DNA of 64,000 bases from Nisaea denitrificans DSM 18348 (GTDB lineage Bacteria > Pseudomonadota > Alphaproteobacteria > Thalassobaculales > Thalassobaculaceae), in assembly GCF_000426505.1 (NCBI RefSeq), contig NZ_AUFM01000011.1:1550001-1614000 (forward strand), in the 5' to 3' direction. The notes beneath the pieces are model-generated. The model did no database searches. It had not been told where the DNA came from and saw only the letters and a list, made by a program, of their open reading frames with translations. Below, in pieces: positions 1-8,472 of the stretch. A program made the position numbers and the translations under genes. Position 1 is the first letter of the stretch, and each line of letters starts with the position of its first letter.

Positions 1-463
1 CATAGGAGAAATGATAGGTCTCCGGCAGCAAGGAGCCCTCGGCCGGGTTGCCTGCACCGCCGGTCAGCCCTTCAGCAAGTTCCAGCCGCGCCATCACTTC
101 AGCGGCCGTCAGCCCTTCCGGGATCGTCAGCCGCCGCACGACCGTCTTGCCGGATGCAAGGATTTCCATCACCTGGCGCGGACTTGACTCCGCCGGGATC
201 AGATACTCCCCGGCTTTCAGGCTCCGGGCCTGCCGCGAGGCTCTGGCGCCGATTACGAAGACGAAGTCACGCCGGATCGCGCCGGCCCTCTTAAGGGAAG
301 CTGCAATGCCTTCCAGGCCCGTTCCGGAGGGAATGACGATTGCAGTGGATACGGGAAGCGGCCCCGGGCTGGTGAACTGGGCATAGAGCCATGCGCAGCA
401 GACTGCACCGGCGATTGCCAGAATCAGCAGACCAAGGAATGCACGCAGCAGGGCCCGGCCCAT
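1..463 (-). CDS. mltG: Endolytic murein transglycosylase MltG (partial, N-terminal part)
   Basis: Only the first 154 or so codons are inside the window; the rest lies beyond position 1. The reading frame starts with MGRALLRAFLG and one hydrophobic segment (about residues 5-27), as expected for a single-pass inner-membrane protein with a periplasmic domain. LKAGEYLIP and further on GSLLPETYHFSY are typical of MltG, which cleaves nascent glycan strands and sets their length. It begins 6 bases after the fabF stop, so it is almost certainly co-transcribed with fabF; this gene order is common in alphaproteobacteria. The catalytic Glu region is outside the window and cannot be checked. Confidence 0.9.
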   Translation of the reverse strand, partial: MGRALLRAFLGLLILAIAGAVCCAWLYAQFTSPGPLPVSTAIVIPSGTGLEGIAASLKRAGAIRRDFVFVIGARASRQARSLKAGEYLIPAESSPRQVMEILASGKTVVRRLTIPEGLTAAEVMARLELAEGLTGGAGNPAEGSLLPETYHFSY

Positions 464-469
464 GCTGCG

Positions 470-1735
470 TTAATCCACGGCGGAGAAGATCAGGGACGCG
501 TTGGTGCCGCCGAACCCGAAGGAATTGGAAAGCGCATGCTTGATCTTGCGCTCCTTGGCCTTGAGCGGCACGAGATCGACCGGCCCGACATTCTCGGACG
601 GCGACTCGAGATTAAGCGTCGGCGGCAACATGCTGTCGCGAATCGCAAGCACCGAATAAATCGCCTCGACCGCACCAGCCGCACCGAGCAAATGACCGAC
701 GGCGGATTTGGTCGATGACATGGAAGCACCGCCCAGATCGTCGCCCATCAGACGCTTCACGGCGCCCAGCTCAATCATGTCTCCCAGCGGCGTGGAGGTG
801 CCGTGTGCGTTGATGTAATCGATCTGATCGGTCGCCAGGTTGGCCCGCTTGAGAGCGGCCTTCATGGCACGGTAGCCGCCATTACCGTCTGCGGCCGGAG
901 CCGTGATGTGGTGCGCGTCACCGGACATGCCGTAACCGGTCACTTCGGCGTAAATCTTCGCGCCGCGGCGTTTTGCGTGTTCGTATTCTTCGAGAACGAC
1001 ACAGCCACCGCCTTCACCCATGACGAAGCCGTCACGGCCATCGTCCCAGGGACGGGAAGCCGTCTCGGGAGCCTCGTTGAAACCCGTCGACAGAGCCCGG
1101 GCTGCGGAGAAACCGGCAATACCGAGCCGACAGACAGCCGCTTCGGCACCGCCTGCCACCATGACATCGGCATCGTCCAGCATGATCAGACGCGCAGCGT
1201 CGCCAATTGCATGGGCGCCGGTCGCACATGCCGTGACGACGGAATGGTTTGGACCGCGAAATCTGAAACGGATGGAAACGTGGCCGGAAATAAGATTGAT
1301 CAGTGCAGCCGGGATAAAGAACGGACTGATACGGCGCGGACCGCGATCCCGCATCAGATCTTCCGTCTCCGAAATGCTGGTCAGACCGCCAATGCCGGAG
1401 CCGATGAGAACGCCGGTACGATCCTGGCTTTCCTCGTCTTCGGGCATCCATCCGGAATCGCGCACCGCCTGATCGGCAGCAGCCACACCGAATAGAATGA
1501 AACGGTCGATCTTGCGCTGCTCTTTCGGCTCCAGATAGGCGGACGGATTGAAGAGACCACCGCCGCCTTCGCCTTCCTGAACAGTACCGGCAATTTTCGC
1601 GGGCAAATCGGAAACATCGAATGTATCGATAGCCCTGATGCCGGACTCGCTGTTCAGGAGCCGGGACCAATTATGTTCGACCCCATCGCCGAGGGGCGTA
1701 ACCAGACCGAGGCCGGTGATTACGACACGTCTCAT
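470..1735 (-). CDS. fabF: Beta-ketoacyl-ACP synthase II
   Basis: Condenses malonyl-ACP with acyl-ACP in fatty-acid elongation in the cytoplasm. The thiolase-fold triad is visible: Cys170 in VTACATG, His311 in NAHGTSTPLGD, and His348 with Lys343 in KSAVGHLLGAAG. Length (421 residues) is normal. I chose the ATG at 1735 (MRRVVITG), the usual start of the family; a GTG three codons upstream (1744) is in frame but less likely. It lies between acpP and mltG on the same strand. A perfect hairpin between acpP and fabF may lower fabF expression relative to the very abundant carrier protein. Confidence 0.97.
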   Translation of the reverse strand: MRRVVITGLGLVTPLGDGVEHNWSRLLNSESGIRAIDTFDVSDLPAKIAGTVQEGEGGGGLFNPSAYLEPKEQRKIDRFILFGVAAADQAVRDSGWMPEDEESQDRTGVLIGSGIGGLTSISETEDLMRDRGPRRISPFFIPAALINLISGHVSIRFRFRGPNHSVVTACATGAHAIGDAARLIMLDDADVMVAGGAEAAVCRLGIAGFSAARALSTGFNEAPETASRPWDDGRDGFVMGEGGGCVVLEEYEHAKRRGAKIYAEVTGYGMSGDAHHITAPAADGNGGYRAMKAALKRANLATDQIDYINAHGTSTPLGDMIELGAVKRLMGDDLGGASMSSTKSAVGHLLGAAGAVEAIYSVLAIRDSMLPPTLNLESPSENVGPVDLVPLKAKERKIKHALSNSFGFGGTNASLIFSAVD

Positions 1736-1768
1736 GCCTTGCACTTTTCCAGATTACAAACGTAACCC

Positions 1769-1788
1769 CGGGCGGAAAACTCCGCCCG
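1769..1788 (-). terminator. Hairpin between acpP and fabF (attenuator or processing site)
   Basis: Perfect 8-bp GC-rich stem (CGGGCGGA pairing with TCCGCCCG) closed by a 4-base loop, 19 bases after the acpP stop. No T-run follows on the minus strand, so it is not a classical strong terminator. A partial stop or a 3'-end protecting stem that makes acpP mRNA more abundant than fabF mRNA is the likely role (inference). Confidence 0.5.
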
Positions 1789-1806
1789 AGGGCAGTCGTC
1801 AGTCAA

Positions 1807-2043
1807 TTACTTGGAAGATTCTTCGATGAAGGAAATCGCGTCCTTCACGGTCAGAATTTTCTCGGCGGCATCGTCCGGAATTTCGACGCCAAATTCTTCT
1901 TCGAACGCCATGACAAGTTCAACCGTGTCGAGGCTGTCGGCCCCGAGGTCGTCGATGAAGCTCGCGGAGTCGACCACTTTGGCCTCATCAACGCCGAGAT
2001 GTTCGACCACGATCTTCTTCACGCTAGCGGCGACGTCACTCAT
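1807..2043 (-). CDS. acpP: Acyl carrier protein
   Basis: Small acidic 78-residue protein carrying growing acyl chains on a phosphopantetheine arm. The attachment serine is Ser37 in GADSLDTVE. Start supported by GAGGA seven bases upstream of the ATG. It sits between fabG and fabF, the usual order. The 247-base gap to fabG is large enough for its own promoter; a TATATT -10-like element occurs on the minus strand at 2108-2113, but I see no good -35. Confidence 0.98.
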   Translation of the reverse strand: MSDVAASVKKIVVEHLGVDEAKVVDSASFIDDLGADSLDTVELVMAFEEEFGVEIPDDAAEKILTVKDAISFIEESSK

Positions 2044-2290
2044 TTTTGTTTTCCTCGAATCTTAAGCTCAACGGTTTGTCAGCGAAACGCCTGCGTTCAC
2101 CGACCTCAATATACTCCAAGAAACCCGTGTTTCATCATGGAGTCCGAAACAGATAGGCAACACACCTGTAAGCGGCGGCGGGATACCACACTTTTTTTTA
2201 CTTGCCTAGCATCAGAAACACCAAGCGTCTGCAGCATCAAAGCCAATGCCGGGCTTGCGACTCGGTCCGCCCGCACTCGCTCGGCGGCCG

Positions 2291-3031
2291 CTACAGCATC
2301 GCCATACCGCCATTCACATGAATGGTAGCACCTGTAACATATGCCGCTTCCTCGGAGGCGAGATAAACCACAGAGGCAGCAATATCCTCCGGCGTACCGA
2401 GACGGCCAGCCGGAACAGCGGCAAGCAGTTTCTCGTGCTGCGCCTCGTCCAGGGCATCGGTCATCGCGGTTTTAATAAAGCCTGGCGCCACCACGTTCGC
2501 GGTGATGCCCCGGTTCGCGACTTCCTGGGCCAGGGACTTGGTGAAGCCGACCATGCCGGCCTTGGAGGCAGCATAATTCGCCTGGCCCGGATTGCCGGTC
2601 GCGCCAACGATGGAGGAAATGCCGATAACGCGCCCCCAGCGCCGTTTCATCATGCCGCGCATCAGAGCGCGCGAGAGACGGAAACCGGACATCAGGTTGA
2701 CGTTCATCACCGCCTCCCAGTCTTCGTCCTTCATTCGCATCATCAGGCCGTCACGGGTCACGCCCGCATTATTGATCAAAATGTCGATACCGCCGTCAGC
2801 GATGTCTTCCGCCGTCTTGGCAAGCGTGGCGATCGACTCGGCATCGCCGAGATTTGCCGTCACCACGTGCGCGCGCGCGCCCAGCTCCCCTGCCAGCGCC
2901 TGCAGCGCCTCCTCACGGGTACCGGACAGGACGACTTCCGCCCCCTGCGCGTGCAGAGCCTTGGCAATGGCATTGCCGATGCCGCCGCTCGCACCCGTCA
3001 CCAGGGCCGATTTTCCATCCAGACGAAACAT
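2291..3031 (-). CDS. fabG: 3-oxoacyl-ACP reductase
   Basis: NADPH-dependent reduction of beta-ketoacyl-ACP in the elongation cycle. Short-chain dehydrogenase fold: TGASGGIG nucleotide loop at residues 12-19, NNAG at 87-90, catalytic Ser140, Tyr153 and Lys157 (YAASK). The length of 246 residues is typical and the C-terminal glycine-rich end (NGGMAML) is intact. It follows fabD by 38 bases on the same strand and is probably co-transcribed with it. Confidence 0.97.
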   Translation of the reverse strand: MFRLDGKSALVTGASGGIGNAIAKALHAQGAEVVLSGTREEALQALAGELGARAHVVTANLGDAESIATLAKTAEDIADGGIDILINNAGVTRDGLMMRMKDEDWEAVMNVNLMSGFRLSRALMRGMMKRRWGRVIGISSIVGATGNPGQANYAASKAGMVGFTKSLAQEVANRGITANVVAPGFIKTAMTDALDEAQHEKLLAAVPAGRLGTPEDIAASVVYLASEEAAYVTGATIHVNGGMAML

Positions 3032-3069
3032 ATGAATTCTCCCTCGCCCATGACCGGGCCGATTGGACC

Positions 3070-4020
3070 TTAAAGGGTTTCGAGATAGGCCGCGATCTCT
3101 TCCGGCGTGCCGATAGCGCTGCCCTTGAGAGAGCGATCAATCCGCTTGGCCATACCAGTCAGCACCTTTCCGGCGCCGAGTTCGACGATATCGGTGACGC
3201 CCTGGGACGCCAGCCATAGAACGGATTCGCGCCAGCGCACCATGCCGGTGACCTGCTCGACCAGGCGAATGCGGATCTCACTCGGGTCGATCAATTTGTC
3301 CGCCAGCACGTTCGACACCAGCGGCACCAGCGGCTGCCGCAGATCTGTGATCGCCAGTGCTTCCGCCATCGCGTCGGCGGCTGGCGCCATCAGGCCGCAA
3401 TGGAACGGGGCGCTGACGGGCAGCATGATGCTCTTGCGCGCGCCCTTGTCGGCAGCGGCCGCGACGGCGCGTTCTACTGCAGCTTTGGCGCCGCTGATCA
3501 CGACCTGTCCGTCGGCATTGTCATTGGCAATATCGCAGACACCGCCGTCGGCACAGCCTTCCGCCGCAATCTCACGCGCCACATCGAGCGACACGCCGAG
3601 CAGCGCCGCCATGGCACCCTCGCCGACCGGAACCGCCGACTGCATGGCTTCGCCGCGCAGCCGAAGCAGCTTGGCTGCATCCGCAAGATCGAGAGCACGC
3701 GCCGCCGCGAGCGCGGAGTATTCGCCAAGCGAGTGGCCCGCGACAAAACTCGCCATATCACCGATCGTCTTGCCGCTCTCGGCTTCCAGAACACGGACGA
3801 CAGCAAGGCTGACCGCCATCAGGGCGGGCTGCGCGTTGCGGGTCAGGACGAGTTCCTCTTCCGGCCCCTCAAACATGAGCCGGGACAGGGGCTCGCCCAG
3901 AGCCTCGTCAACCTGTTCAAAAACCGCGCGCGCCTCGCCGTAGGTGTCAGCGAGCGTCTTGCCCATTCCGACGACCTGGGAACCCTGCCCCGGGAATGTA
4001 AATGCGCGAACCGTTGTCAT
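3070..4020 (-). CDS. fabD: Malonyl-CoA:ACP transacylase
   Basis: Loads malonyl groups from CoA onto acyl carrier protein. FPGQGSQ is near the N terminus, the nucleophile Ser97 is in GHSLGE, and His207 is in the PFHCGLM segment. Of two close ATGs I chose the one at 4020, because AAGGA lies eight bases before it; the ATG at 4029 directly abuts that AAGG. This gives 316 residues. First gene of the minus-strand fatty-acid cluster and divergent from the rpsF operon, so the 4021-4166 gap must hold its promoter. Confidence 0.96.
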   Translation of the reverse strand: MTTVRAFTFPGQGSQVVGMGKTLADTYGEARAVFEQVDEALGEPLSRLMFEGPEEELVLTRNAQPALMAVSLAVVRVLEAESGKTIGDMASFVAGHSLGEYSALAAARALDLADAAKLLRLRGEAMQSAVPVGEGAMAALLGVSLDVAREIAAEGCADGGVCDIANDNADGQVVISGAKAAVERAVAAAADKGARKSIMLPVSAPFHCGLMAPAADAMAEALAITDLRQPLVPLVSNVLADKLIDPSEIRIRLVEQVTGMVRWRESVLWLASQGVTDIVELGAGKVLTGMAKRIDRSLKGSAIGTPEEIAAYLETL

Positions 4021-4166
4021 ATGTGACATCCTTGTCTTTCACGGCATTTCCAAAACCTCTTCCAAACGGCTGGGCCGGTGAAGAGAAATGCCTGATACAC
4101 ATGCTTTTTAGCGGCGCCAAAAAGAACGGCCCGCCAATGCCCTGTCAAGCGGAACCGACAGCGGAG

Positions 4167-4194
4167 TTGCACGCCCGCCGGATTTGTGTATATT
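4167..4194 (+). promoter_or_regulatory. Sigma-70-type promoter of the rpsF operon
   Basis: TTGCAC (4167-4172), a 16-base spacer and TATATT (4189-4194). Transcription would start near 4201, so the leader hairpin at 4203 would be at the very 5' end of the mRNA. Seen by eye; the match to the consensus is good. Confidence 0.6.
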
Positions 4195-4202
4195 CCGCCG
4201 GT

Positions 4203-4238
4203 CCCGCGCTAAGGCACCTCGTGCCGGGGCGGGTTTTT
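4203..4238 (+). promoter_or_regulatory. Structured 5' leader of rpsF, possible S6:S18 autoregulatory site
   Basis: Outer stem CCCGC (4203-4207) with GCGGG (4229-4233), inner stem GGCAC (4213-4217) with GTGCC (4221-4225), an asymmetric internal loop between them, and a five-T run at 4234-4238. Known S6:S18 leaders in other bacteria are short hairpins near the rpsF 5' end that imitate the 16S rRNA site of the S6:S18 pair. Position and a CCG-containing bulge fit that idea. The T-run also allows a reading as an attenuator. Confidence 0.4.
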
Positions 4239-4314
4239 ACATAACTCCTTGCCGGTTTATGCCGGCTTAGCAGCGTTCCATGAGGAACGTTCTGATTATC
4301 CGTAAGGAGCACCA

Positions 4315-4794
4315 ATGCCTCTCTATGAGAGCGTGTTTATCGCACGCCAGGACATCTCGTCCGCCCAAGCCGAGCAGCTTACAACCGAATTCTCTGAGAT
4401 CATCACCAACATGGGTGGTGAGATCAAGAACACCGAATTCTGGGGTCTGCGCTCCCTCTCCTACAAGATCAAAAAGAACCGCAAGGGCCATTATGTGCTG
4501 CTGCACATGGAAGCCCCGGCCGAAGCCATCACTGAGATGGAACGCCTGATGCGTCTGAATGAAGACGTGCTGCGTTACATCACGCTGCGCATGGAAGAGC
4601 TTCCTGAAGGCCCGTCCGCGATCGTTCTTGCCAAGACCGAACGCACCGACCGTGGTGGCCGTGGTGGCCGTCCTGGTGGCGGTGGTCGTTTCGACCGTGG
4701 TGACCGTCCGGAACGCAGCGATCGTCCGGACCGTGGTGACCGCCCGGAACGCGCCGACCGTGAGCCGGCCTCAAGCGAAGCCCAGGGAGACTGA
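4315..4794 (+). CDS. rpsF: 30S ribosomal protein S6 with long Arg/Asp/Gly-rich tail
   Basis: Primary role is binding S18 and the 16S central domain in the 30S subunit. Residues 1-100 or so are a normal S6 (MPLYESVFIARQDIS at the start, RYITLRMEEL near its end). The remaining 50-60 residues are a low-complexity tail of GGRGGRPGG and repeated RGDRPER-like units. The start has GTAAGGAGCACC just upstream. First gene of the S6-S18-DUF2232-L9 operon, with rpsR 3 bases downstream. The tail is longer than in E. coli S6, which has only a short post-translational glutamate extension. Confidence 0.97.
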   Translation: MPLYESVFIARQDISSAQAEQLTTEFSEIITNMGGEIKNTEFWGLRSLSYKIKKNRKGHYVLLHMEAPAEAITEMERLMRLNEDVLRYITLRMEELPEGPSAIVLAKTERTDRGGRGGRPGGGGRFDRGDRPERSDRPDRGDRPERADREPASSEAQGD

Positions 4795-4797
4795 TCC

Positions 4798-5052
4798 ATG
4801 AGCACTCTTACAATTTCCCGCGCCGCTGTCCGCAAGCCGTTCATGCGCCGTCGCAAATCGTGCCCGTTCGCCAGCACCAACGCGCCGAAAATCGACTACA
4901 AGGACATCAAGCTGCTCCAGCGCTTCCTGTCCGAACGCGGCAAGATCGTTCCGAGCCGCATTACGGCCGTGTCTGCCAAGAAGCAGCGTGAGTTGGCGCG
5001 AGCCATCAAACGTGCCCGCTTCATGGCCCTGCTGCCGTACGTGCTCAGCTAA
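4798..5052 (+). CDS. rpsR: 30S ribosomal protein S18
   Basis: Basic 84-residue protein that binds as a heterodimer with S6. The family core is clear: [27 protein letters not shown] and the C-terminal [14 protein letters not shown]. It starts only three bases after rpsF and is translated from the same mRNA. Nothing unusual in length or sequence. Confidence 0.98.
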   Translation: MSTLTISRAAVRKPFMRRRKSCPFASTNAPKIDYKDIKLLQRFLSERGKIVPSRITAVSAKKQRELARAIKRARFMALLPYVLS

Positions 5053-5096
5053 ACGGGATTAGCCGATGCCCGCTGATGCGGGCTTGACGAGGCAAG

Positions 5097-6071
5097 ATGT
5101 GGTCCAGGTGGTTTCCCATCGGAGCGGCGGCAATCGCAAGTGCGCTCATGTATCTCTCTACGATCCTCGGATCGCTTGGGGCGATTCTGCTTGCGTTCCT
5201 GTCGCCTCTCCCGCTGTTCGCCATCGCTCTCGGGCGGGGGTGGATTGCGGGGATGGCCGCAGCACTGGCGGGGAGCGCTATAGTGCTGTTCGCCGCCAAC
5301 AGTCTGGCCGCTCTGCTCTTCCTGATCTTCTGCGGGTTGCCCGCAGTCCTGCTTGCACGGCAGGCGCTGCTGGCCCGTCCGCTGAACGAGGATCAGGAGA
5401 ATACGGATCTCGAATGGTTCCCTCCCGGCATGCTGGCCATGTGGCTGACGGTGATCCCCGCTACGGGATTGCTGACGGCGATCGTGGTGACCGGCCTGCA
5501 GGGGGAAGGCCTCGAAGCCATCGTCAGGATGAAAGTCGAGGCACTTTTCGAGACTATGGGAACAGTCCTCGAAGGGCCAATGGCCCTGCCTCCGGAGCAG
5601 CTTGTTGCCTTCCAGGAGCTGATCATCGCCGTGTTTCCCGGTGTTGCCGGGTTGCAATGGGCGGCGATGATCCTCGTCAATGGCCTGTTGGCGCAGGGCG
5701 TGCTCGCACGCTTCAACGTCAACCTCAGGCCTTCGCCCGACATGCGGGACATCCGCTTGCCGAACTGGGCGCCCTTTCCGCTCGCCGTTGCCGCCTTGCT
5801 GGCAGCGGTCACGGACGGAACGCTCGGTTATCTCGGATGGAATGCGGTGCCAATCCTGTGTCTGCCTTTCTTCCTCTCGGGACTGGGGCTGATACACGCC
5901 CTGGCCTCCGCGTTGACTGGCAAGCGCTGGCTTCTGCACGTGACCTATACGCTGATGATCCTGTCCTTCGTGCTGCCTGTCCTGCAGTTCGTCTGGCTCC
6001 TGCTTGTTTTCGCGGGACTGGTCGATCACTGGGCGGACCTGAAGGGCCGGATCGCACGGAATTCGAATTGA
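5097..6071 (+). CDS. DUF2232 multi-pass membrane protein
   Basis: 324 residues with about eight hydrophobic segments and few charged loops; resembles the DUF2232/YybS family of unknown function. Start at MWSRWFPIGAAAIAS, followed directly by a first membrane helix. Position between rpsR and rplI recurs in related alphaproteobacteria, so the link to the ribosomal operon is conserved, but the role is unknown. I see no catalytic motif. Family transporter-like (ECF S component-like) suggestions remain speculative. Confidence 0.8.
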   Translation: MWSRWFPIGAAAIASALMYLSTILGSLGAILLAFLSPLPLFAIALGRGWIAGMAAALAGSAIVLFAANSLAALLFLIFCGLPAVLLARQALLARPLNEDQENTDLEWFPPGMLAMWLTVIPATGLLTAIVVTGLQGEGLEAIVRMKVEALFETMGTVLEGPMALPPEQLVAFQELIIAVFPGVAGLQWAAMILVNGLLAQGVLARFNVNLRPSPDMRDIRLPNWAPFPLAVAALLAAVTDGTLGYLGWNAVPILCLPFFLSGLGLIHALASALTGKRWLLHVTYTLMILSFVLPVLQFVWLLLVFAGLVDHWADLKGRIARNSN

Positions 6072-6144
6072 ACGTGACCCTGGCCGGAACCGGCCTGCAC
6101 CGCGGCAACGCGGCAACGGCTTCGGCCTTTAAGGAGTAAGAAAA

Positions 6145-6744
6145 ATGGAAGTCATTCTTCTGGAGCGTATCGAACGTCTCGGCCAGATGGGCGACGTCGT
6201 TACCGTCAAGCCGGGTTTTGCCCGCAACTTCCTGCTGCCCCAGGGTAAAGCCCTGCGTGCCAACAAGAGCAACCTGACCCACTTCGACGGCCAGCGGGCC
6301 CAGCTCGAAGCGGAAAACCTCGAGCGTAAGGCTGAAGCCGAAAAGGTTGCCAAGAAGCTCGAAGGCCTGATGGTCCCGATCATCCGGGCCGCCGGCGACA
6401 GCGGTCAGCTCTACGGCTCCGTCACCTCCCGTGACATTGCCGAATCCGCGACCGCCGAAGGCGTCACCATCAACAAGCGTCAGGTCATTCTCGACCGCGC
6501 ACTTAAGGTCCTTGGCCTTGAGCAAATCCGTGTCGTTCTGCACCCGGAAGTCGCGGTGAACATCACCGTGAACATCGCCCGCAGCACGGACGAAGCCGAA
6601 CAGCAGAAACTTCTCGGCCGCGCCGTCGGCAGCGAAGAAAATGACAACGACGACGAAGAAGAAGTCGAAGTCCAGGCTGCCCCCGAAGCGACGGAAGAAG
6701 TTGCCGAGGATGCCGCTGAGGAAGAGAAGACCGAAGAGGCCTGA
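6145..6744 (+). CDS. rplI: 50S ribosomal protein L9 with acidic C-terminal tail
   Basis: Residues 1-148 or so are a standard L9: [26 protein letters not shown], a long charged connecting helix and a C-terminal rRNA-binding domain. After this come about 45 residues almost entirely of Asp, Glu and Ala ([13 protein letters not shown] and onward). The ATG is preceded by AAGGAG. Last gene of the operon; a clear terminator follows. The acidic tail is the opposite in charge pattern to the basic and mixed tail of S6 in the same operon. Confidence 0.97.
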   Translation: MEVILLERIERLGQMGDVVTVKPGFARNFLLPQGKALRANKSNLTHFDGQRAQLEAENLERKAEAEKVAKKLEGLMVPIIRAAGDSGQLYGSVTSRDIAESATAEGVTINKRQVILDRALKVLGLEQIRVVLHPEVAVNITVNIARSTDEAEQQKLLGRAVGSEENDNDDEEEVEVQAAPEATEEVAEDAAEEEKTEEA

Positions 6745-6776
6745 GCCTTTCGATTCTTCCGCATACACGCATTCGG

Positions 6777-6810
6777 AAACGGCCGTCCCTCACAGGATGG
6801 CCGTTTTCTT
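6777..6810 (+). terminator. Rho-independent terminator after rplI
   Basis: AAACGGCCGTCC (6777-6788) pairs with GGATGGCCGTTT (6795-6806) across a 6-base loop with one G-U pair, followed by a T-rich stretch TTTTCTTTTT. It separates the ribosomal operon from dnaB. Confidence 0.85.
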
Positions 6811-6853
6811 TTTCACAGGCGAGAGCCGTTGAATCACATGGGCCTTATTCCGC

Positions 6854-6917
6854 TTATCCCCGTTATCCTGTTTTATCCACAGACATAAGTCTTTGATATT
6901 TCACGGCTTGTGGATAA
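6854..6917. promoter_or_regulatory. Cluster of DnaA-box-like sites upstream of dnaB
   Basis: Two perfect TTATCCACA boxes in opposite orientation, at 6873-6881 (plus) and 6909-6917 (minus), and two partial boxes sharing TTATCC at 6854-6859 and 6863-6868. The three plus-strand TTATCC cores are spaced 9 and 10 bases apart. They lie within the 150 bases before the dnaB start. Regulation of dnaB by DnaA is the simplest reading; a DnaA-titration site is also possible. Confidence 0.6.
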
Positions 6918-6960
6918 GATTGCGGAAGACGTCCACAGCCCTTCTTGGTATGTGTAGGCA

Positions 6961-8472
6961 ATGTCGAATTCAGAGTCCGTTTCCGCTGTCGCAGCGCTCC
7001 CTCGTGCCGAACCGCAAACCAGCGCGTATCGTGAGCCGCCCCATAATCTGGAAGCAGAGCAGGGCCTGCTCGGCGCCGTCCTCGTCAACAACCGCGCCTT
7101 TGAACGCGTTAGTGAGTATCTCTCCGCCGATCATTTCGCCGACCCGGTGCATGGCCGGATCTTCGCCGCCTGCGGACGGCTGATCGAAAAAGGCCAGATC
7201 GCCAACCCGGTCACCCTGAAAGCCCTGTTCGATCAGGACGAGTCCCTGCAGGAAGCTGGCGGCGCCCAGTATCTTGTGCGCCTCGCCGCCTCCGTCGTCA
7301 CGGTGATCAATGCCGACGATTACGGCCAGGCGATTTACGACAGCTTCCTGCGGCGCGAACTGATCGATCTCGGCGGCGAAATCGTTAACGAGGCCTATCA
7401 GCACGATCTCGACCTGCCGGCATCGGAGCAGATCGAAGCGGCGGAATCGAAATTGTTCGGCCTCGCCGAACGCGGCTCCAGCCAGGGCGGTTTCCAGGAC
7501 TTCGGCGAAGCCCTTACCAACTCGGTCCGGATGGCCGAGGAAGCCTTCAAGCGCGATGGCGGCCTCGCCGGTGTATCGTCCGGCCTCACAGACCTTGATG
7601 CCAAGCTCGGCGGCCTGCATCCATCGGATCTGCTGATCCTCGCTGGACGGCCTGCGATGGGTAAAACAGCGCTGGCCACGAACATTGCCTTCCATGTGGC
7701 AACAGCGTCCCTGAAAGACCCGGAGCTGGAACGGCAGGTCGTTGCGTTCTTCTCGCTGGAAATGTCGGCCGAGCAGCTCGCCACCCGTATCCTCGCCGAA
7801 CAGACCGAGATTTCCTCGGAGCACATCCGGCGCGGCGAACTCACCACCGAAGACTTCCAGAAACTGGTCGCCGCCAGCCAGGATCTGGAACGCGCACCTC
7901 TTTATATTGACGACACGCCGGCGATCTCTATCGCCACCATGCGCGCCAGAGCGCGGCGCCTGAAGCGCCAACAGGGCTTGTCCCTCATCGTGGTCGATTA
8001 CTTGCAGCTGATGCGCCCTTCCGTCGGTCAGCGGACCGACAACCGGGTGCAGGAAATCTCCATGATCACCCAGGGTCTGAAGGCAATCGCCAAGGAACTC
8101 GACGTTCCAGTTATCGCGCTGTCCCAGCTCTCCCGCGCGGTCGAGCAGCGTGACGACAAGCGGCCGGTGCTCGCCGACCTTCGTGAATCCGGCTCGATCG
8201 AGCAGGATGCGGATGTGGTCATGTTCGTGTTCCGTGAACAGTACTATCTGGAAAAGGGCGAGCCCGCGCAGCGTATCGAGGAGTCGGACGAGAAGTTCCA
8301 CGATCGTCACGACCAGTGGAAAGAACGATGCGAATCGTCTTACGGTAAAGCCGAAGTCATCATCGGCAAGCAGCGGCACGGTCCCACCGGCACAGTGACC
8401 CTGCACTTCGAAGGCGCGACCACCCGCTTCTCCAATTTCGTTGCTGACGATCATATCCCGGACAATTTCTAA
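6961..8472 (+). CDS. dnaB: Replicative DNA helicase DnaB
   Basis: Hexameric 5'-3' helicase of the replication fork. N-terminal domain residues about 20-130 (PPHNLEAEQGLLGAVL), linker, then RecA-type motor with Walker A GRPAMGKTAL near residue 230, Walker B region VVDYLQLM and the SQLSRAVEQR segment. 503 residues, normal for alphaproteobacteria; no intein. The ATG at 6961 is preceded by a weak TAGG. The stop codon shares one base with the alr start, so the two are translationally coupled. Confidence 0.97.
   Translation: MSNSESVSAVAALPRAEPQTSAYREPPHNLEAEQGLLGAVLVNNRAFERVSEYLSADHFADPVHGRIFAACGRLIEKGQIANPVTLKALFDQDESLQEAGGAQYLVRLAASVVTVINADDYGQAIYDSFLRRELIDLGGEIVNEAYQHDLDLPASEQIEAAESKLFGLAERGSSQGGFQDFGEALTNSVRMAEEAFKRDGGLAGVSSGLTDLDAKLGGLHPSDLLILAGRPAMGKTALATNIAFHVATASLKDPELERQVVAFFSLEMSAEQLATRILAEQTEISSEHIRRGELTTEDFQKLVAASQDLERAPLYIDDTPAISIATMRARARRLKRQQGLSLIVVDYLQLMRPSVGQRTDNRVQEISMITQGLKAIAKELDVPVIALSQLSRAVEQRDDKRPVLADLRESGSIEQDADVVMFVFREQYYLEKGEPAQRIEESDEKFHDRHDQWKERCESSYGKAEVIIGKQRHGPTGTVTLHFEGATTRFSNFVADDHIPDNF

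Noticed and set aside
4660-4794. Short tandem repeats that look like a CRISPR or minisatellite
   Set aside because: They are the coding repeats of the S6 tail; units are short, irregular and in frame.
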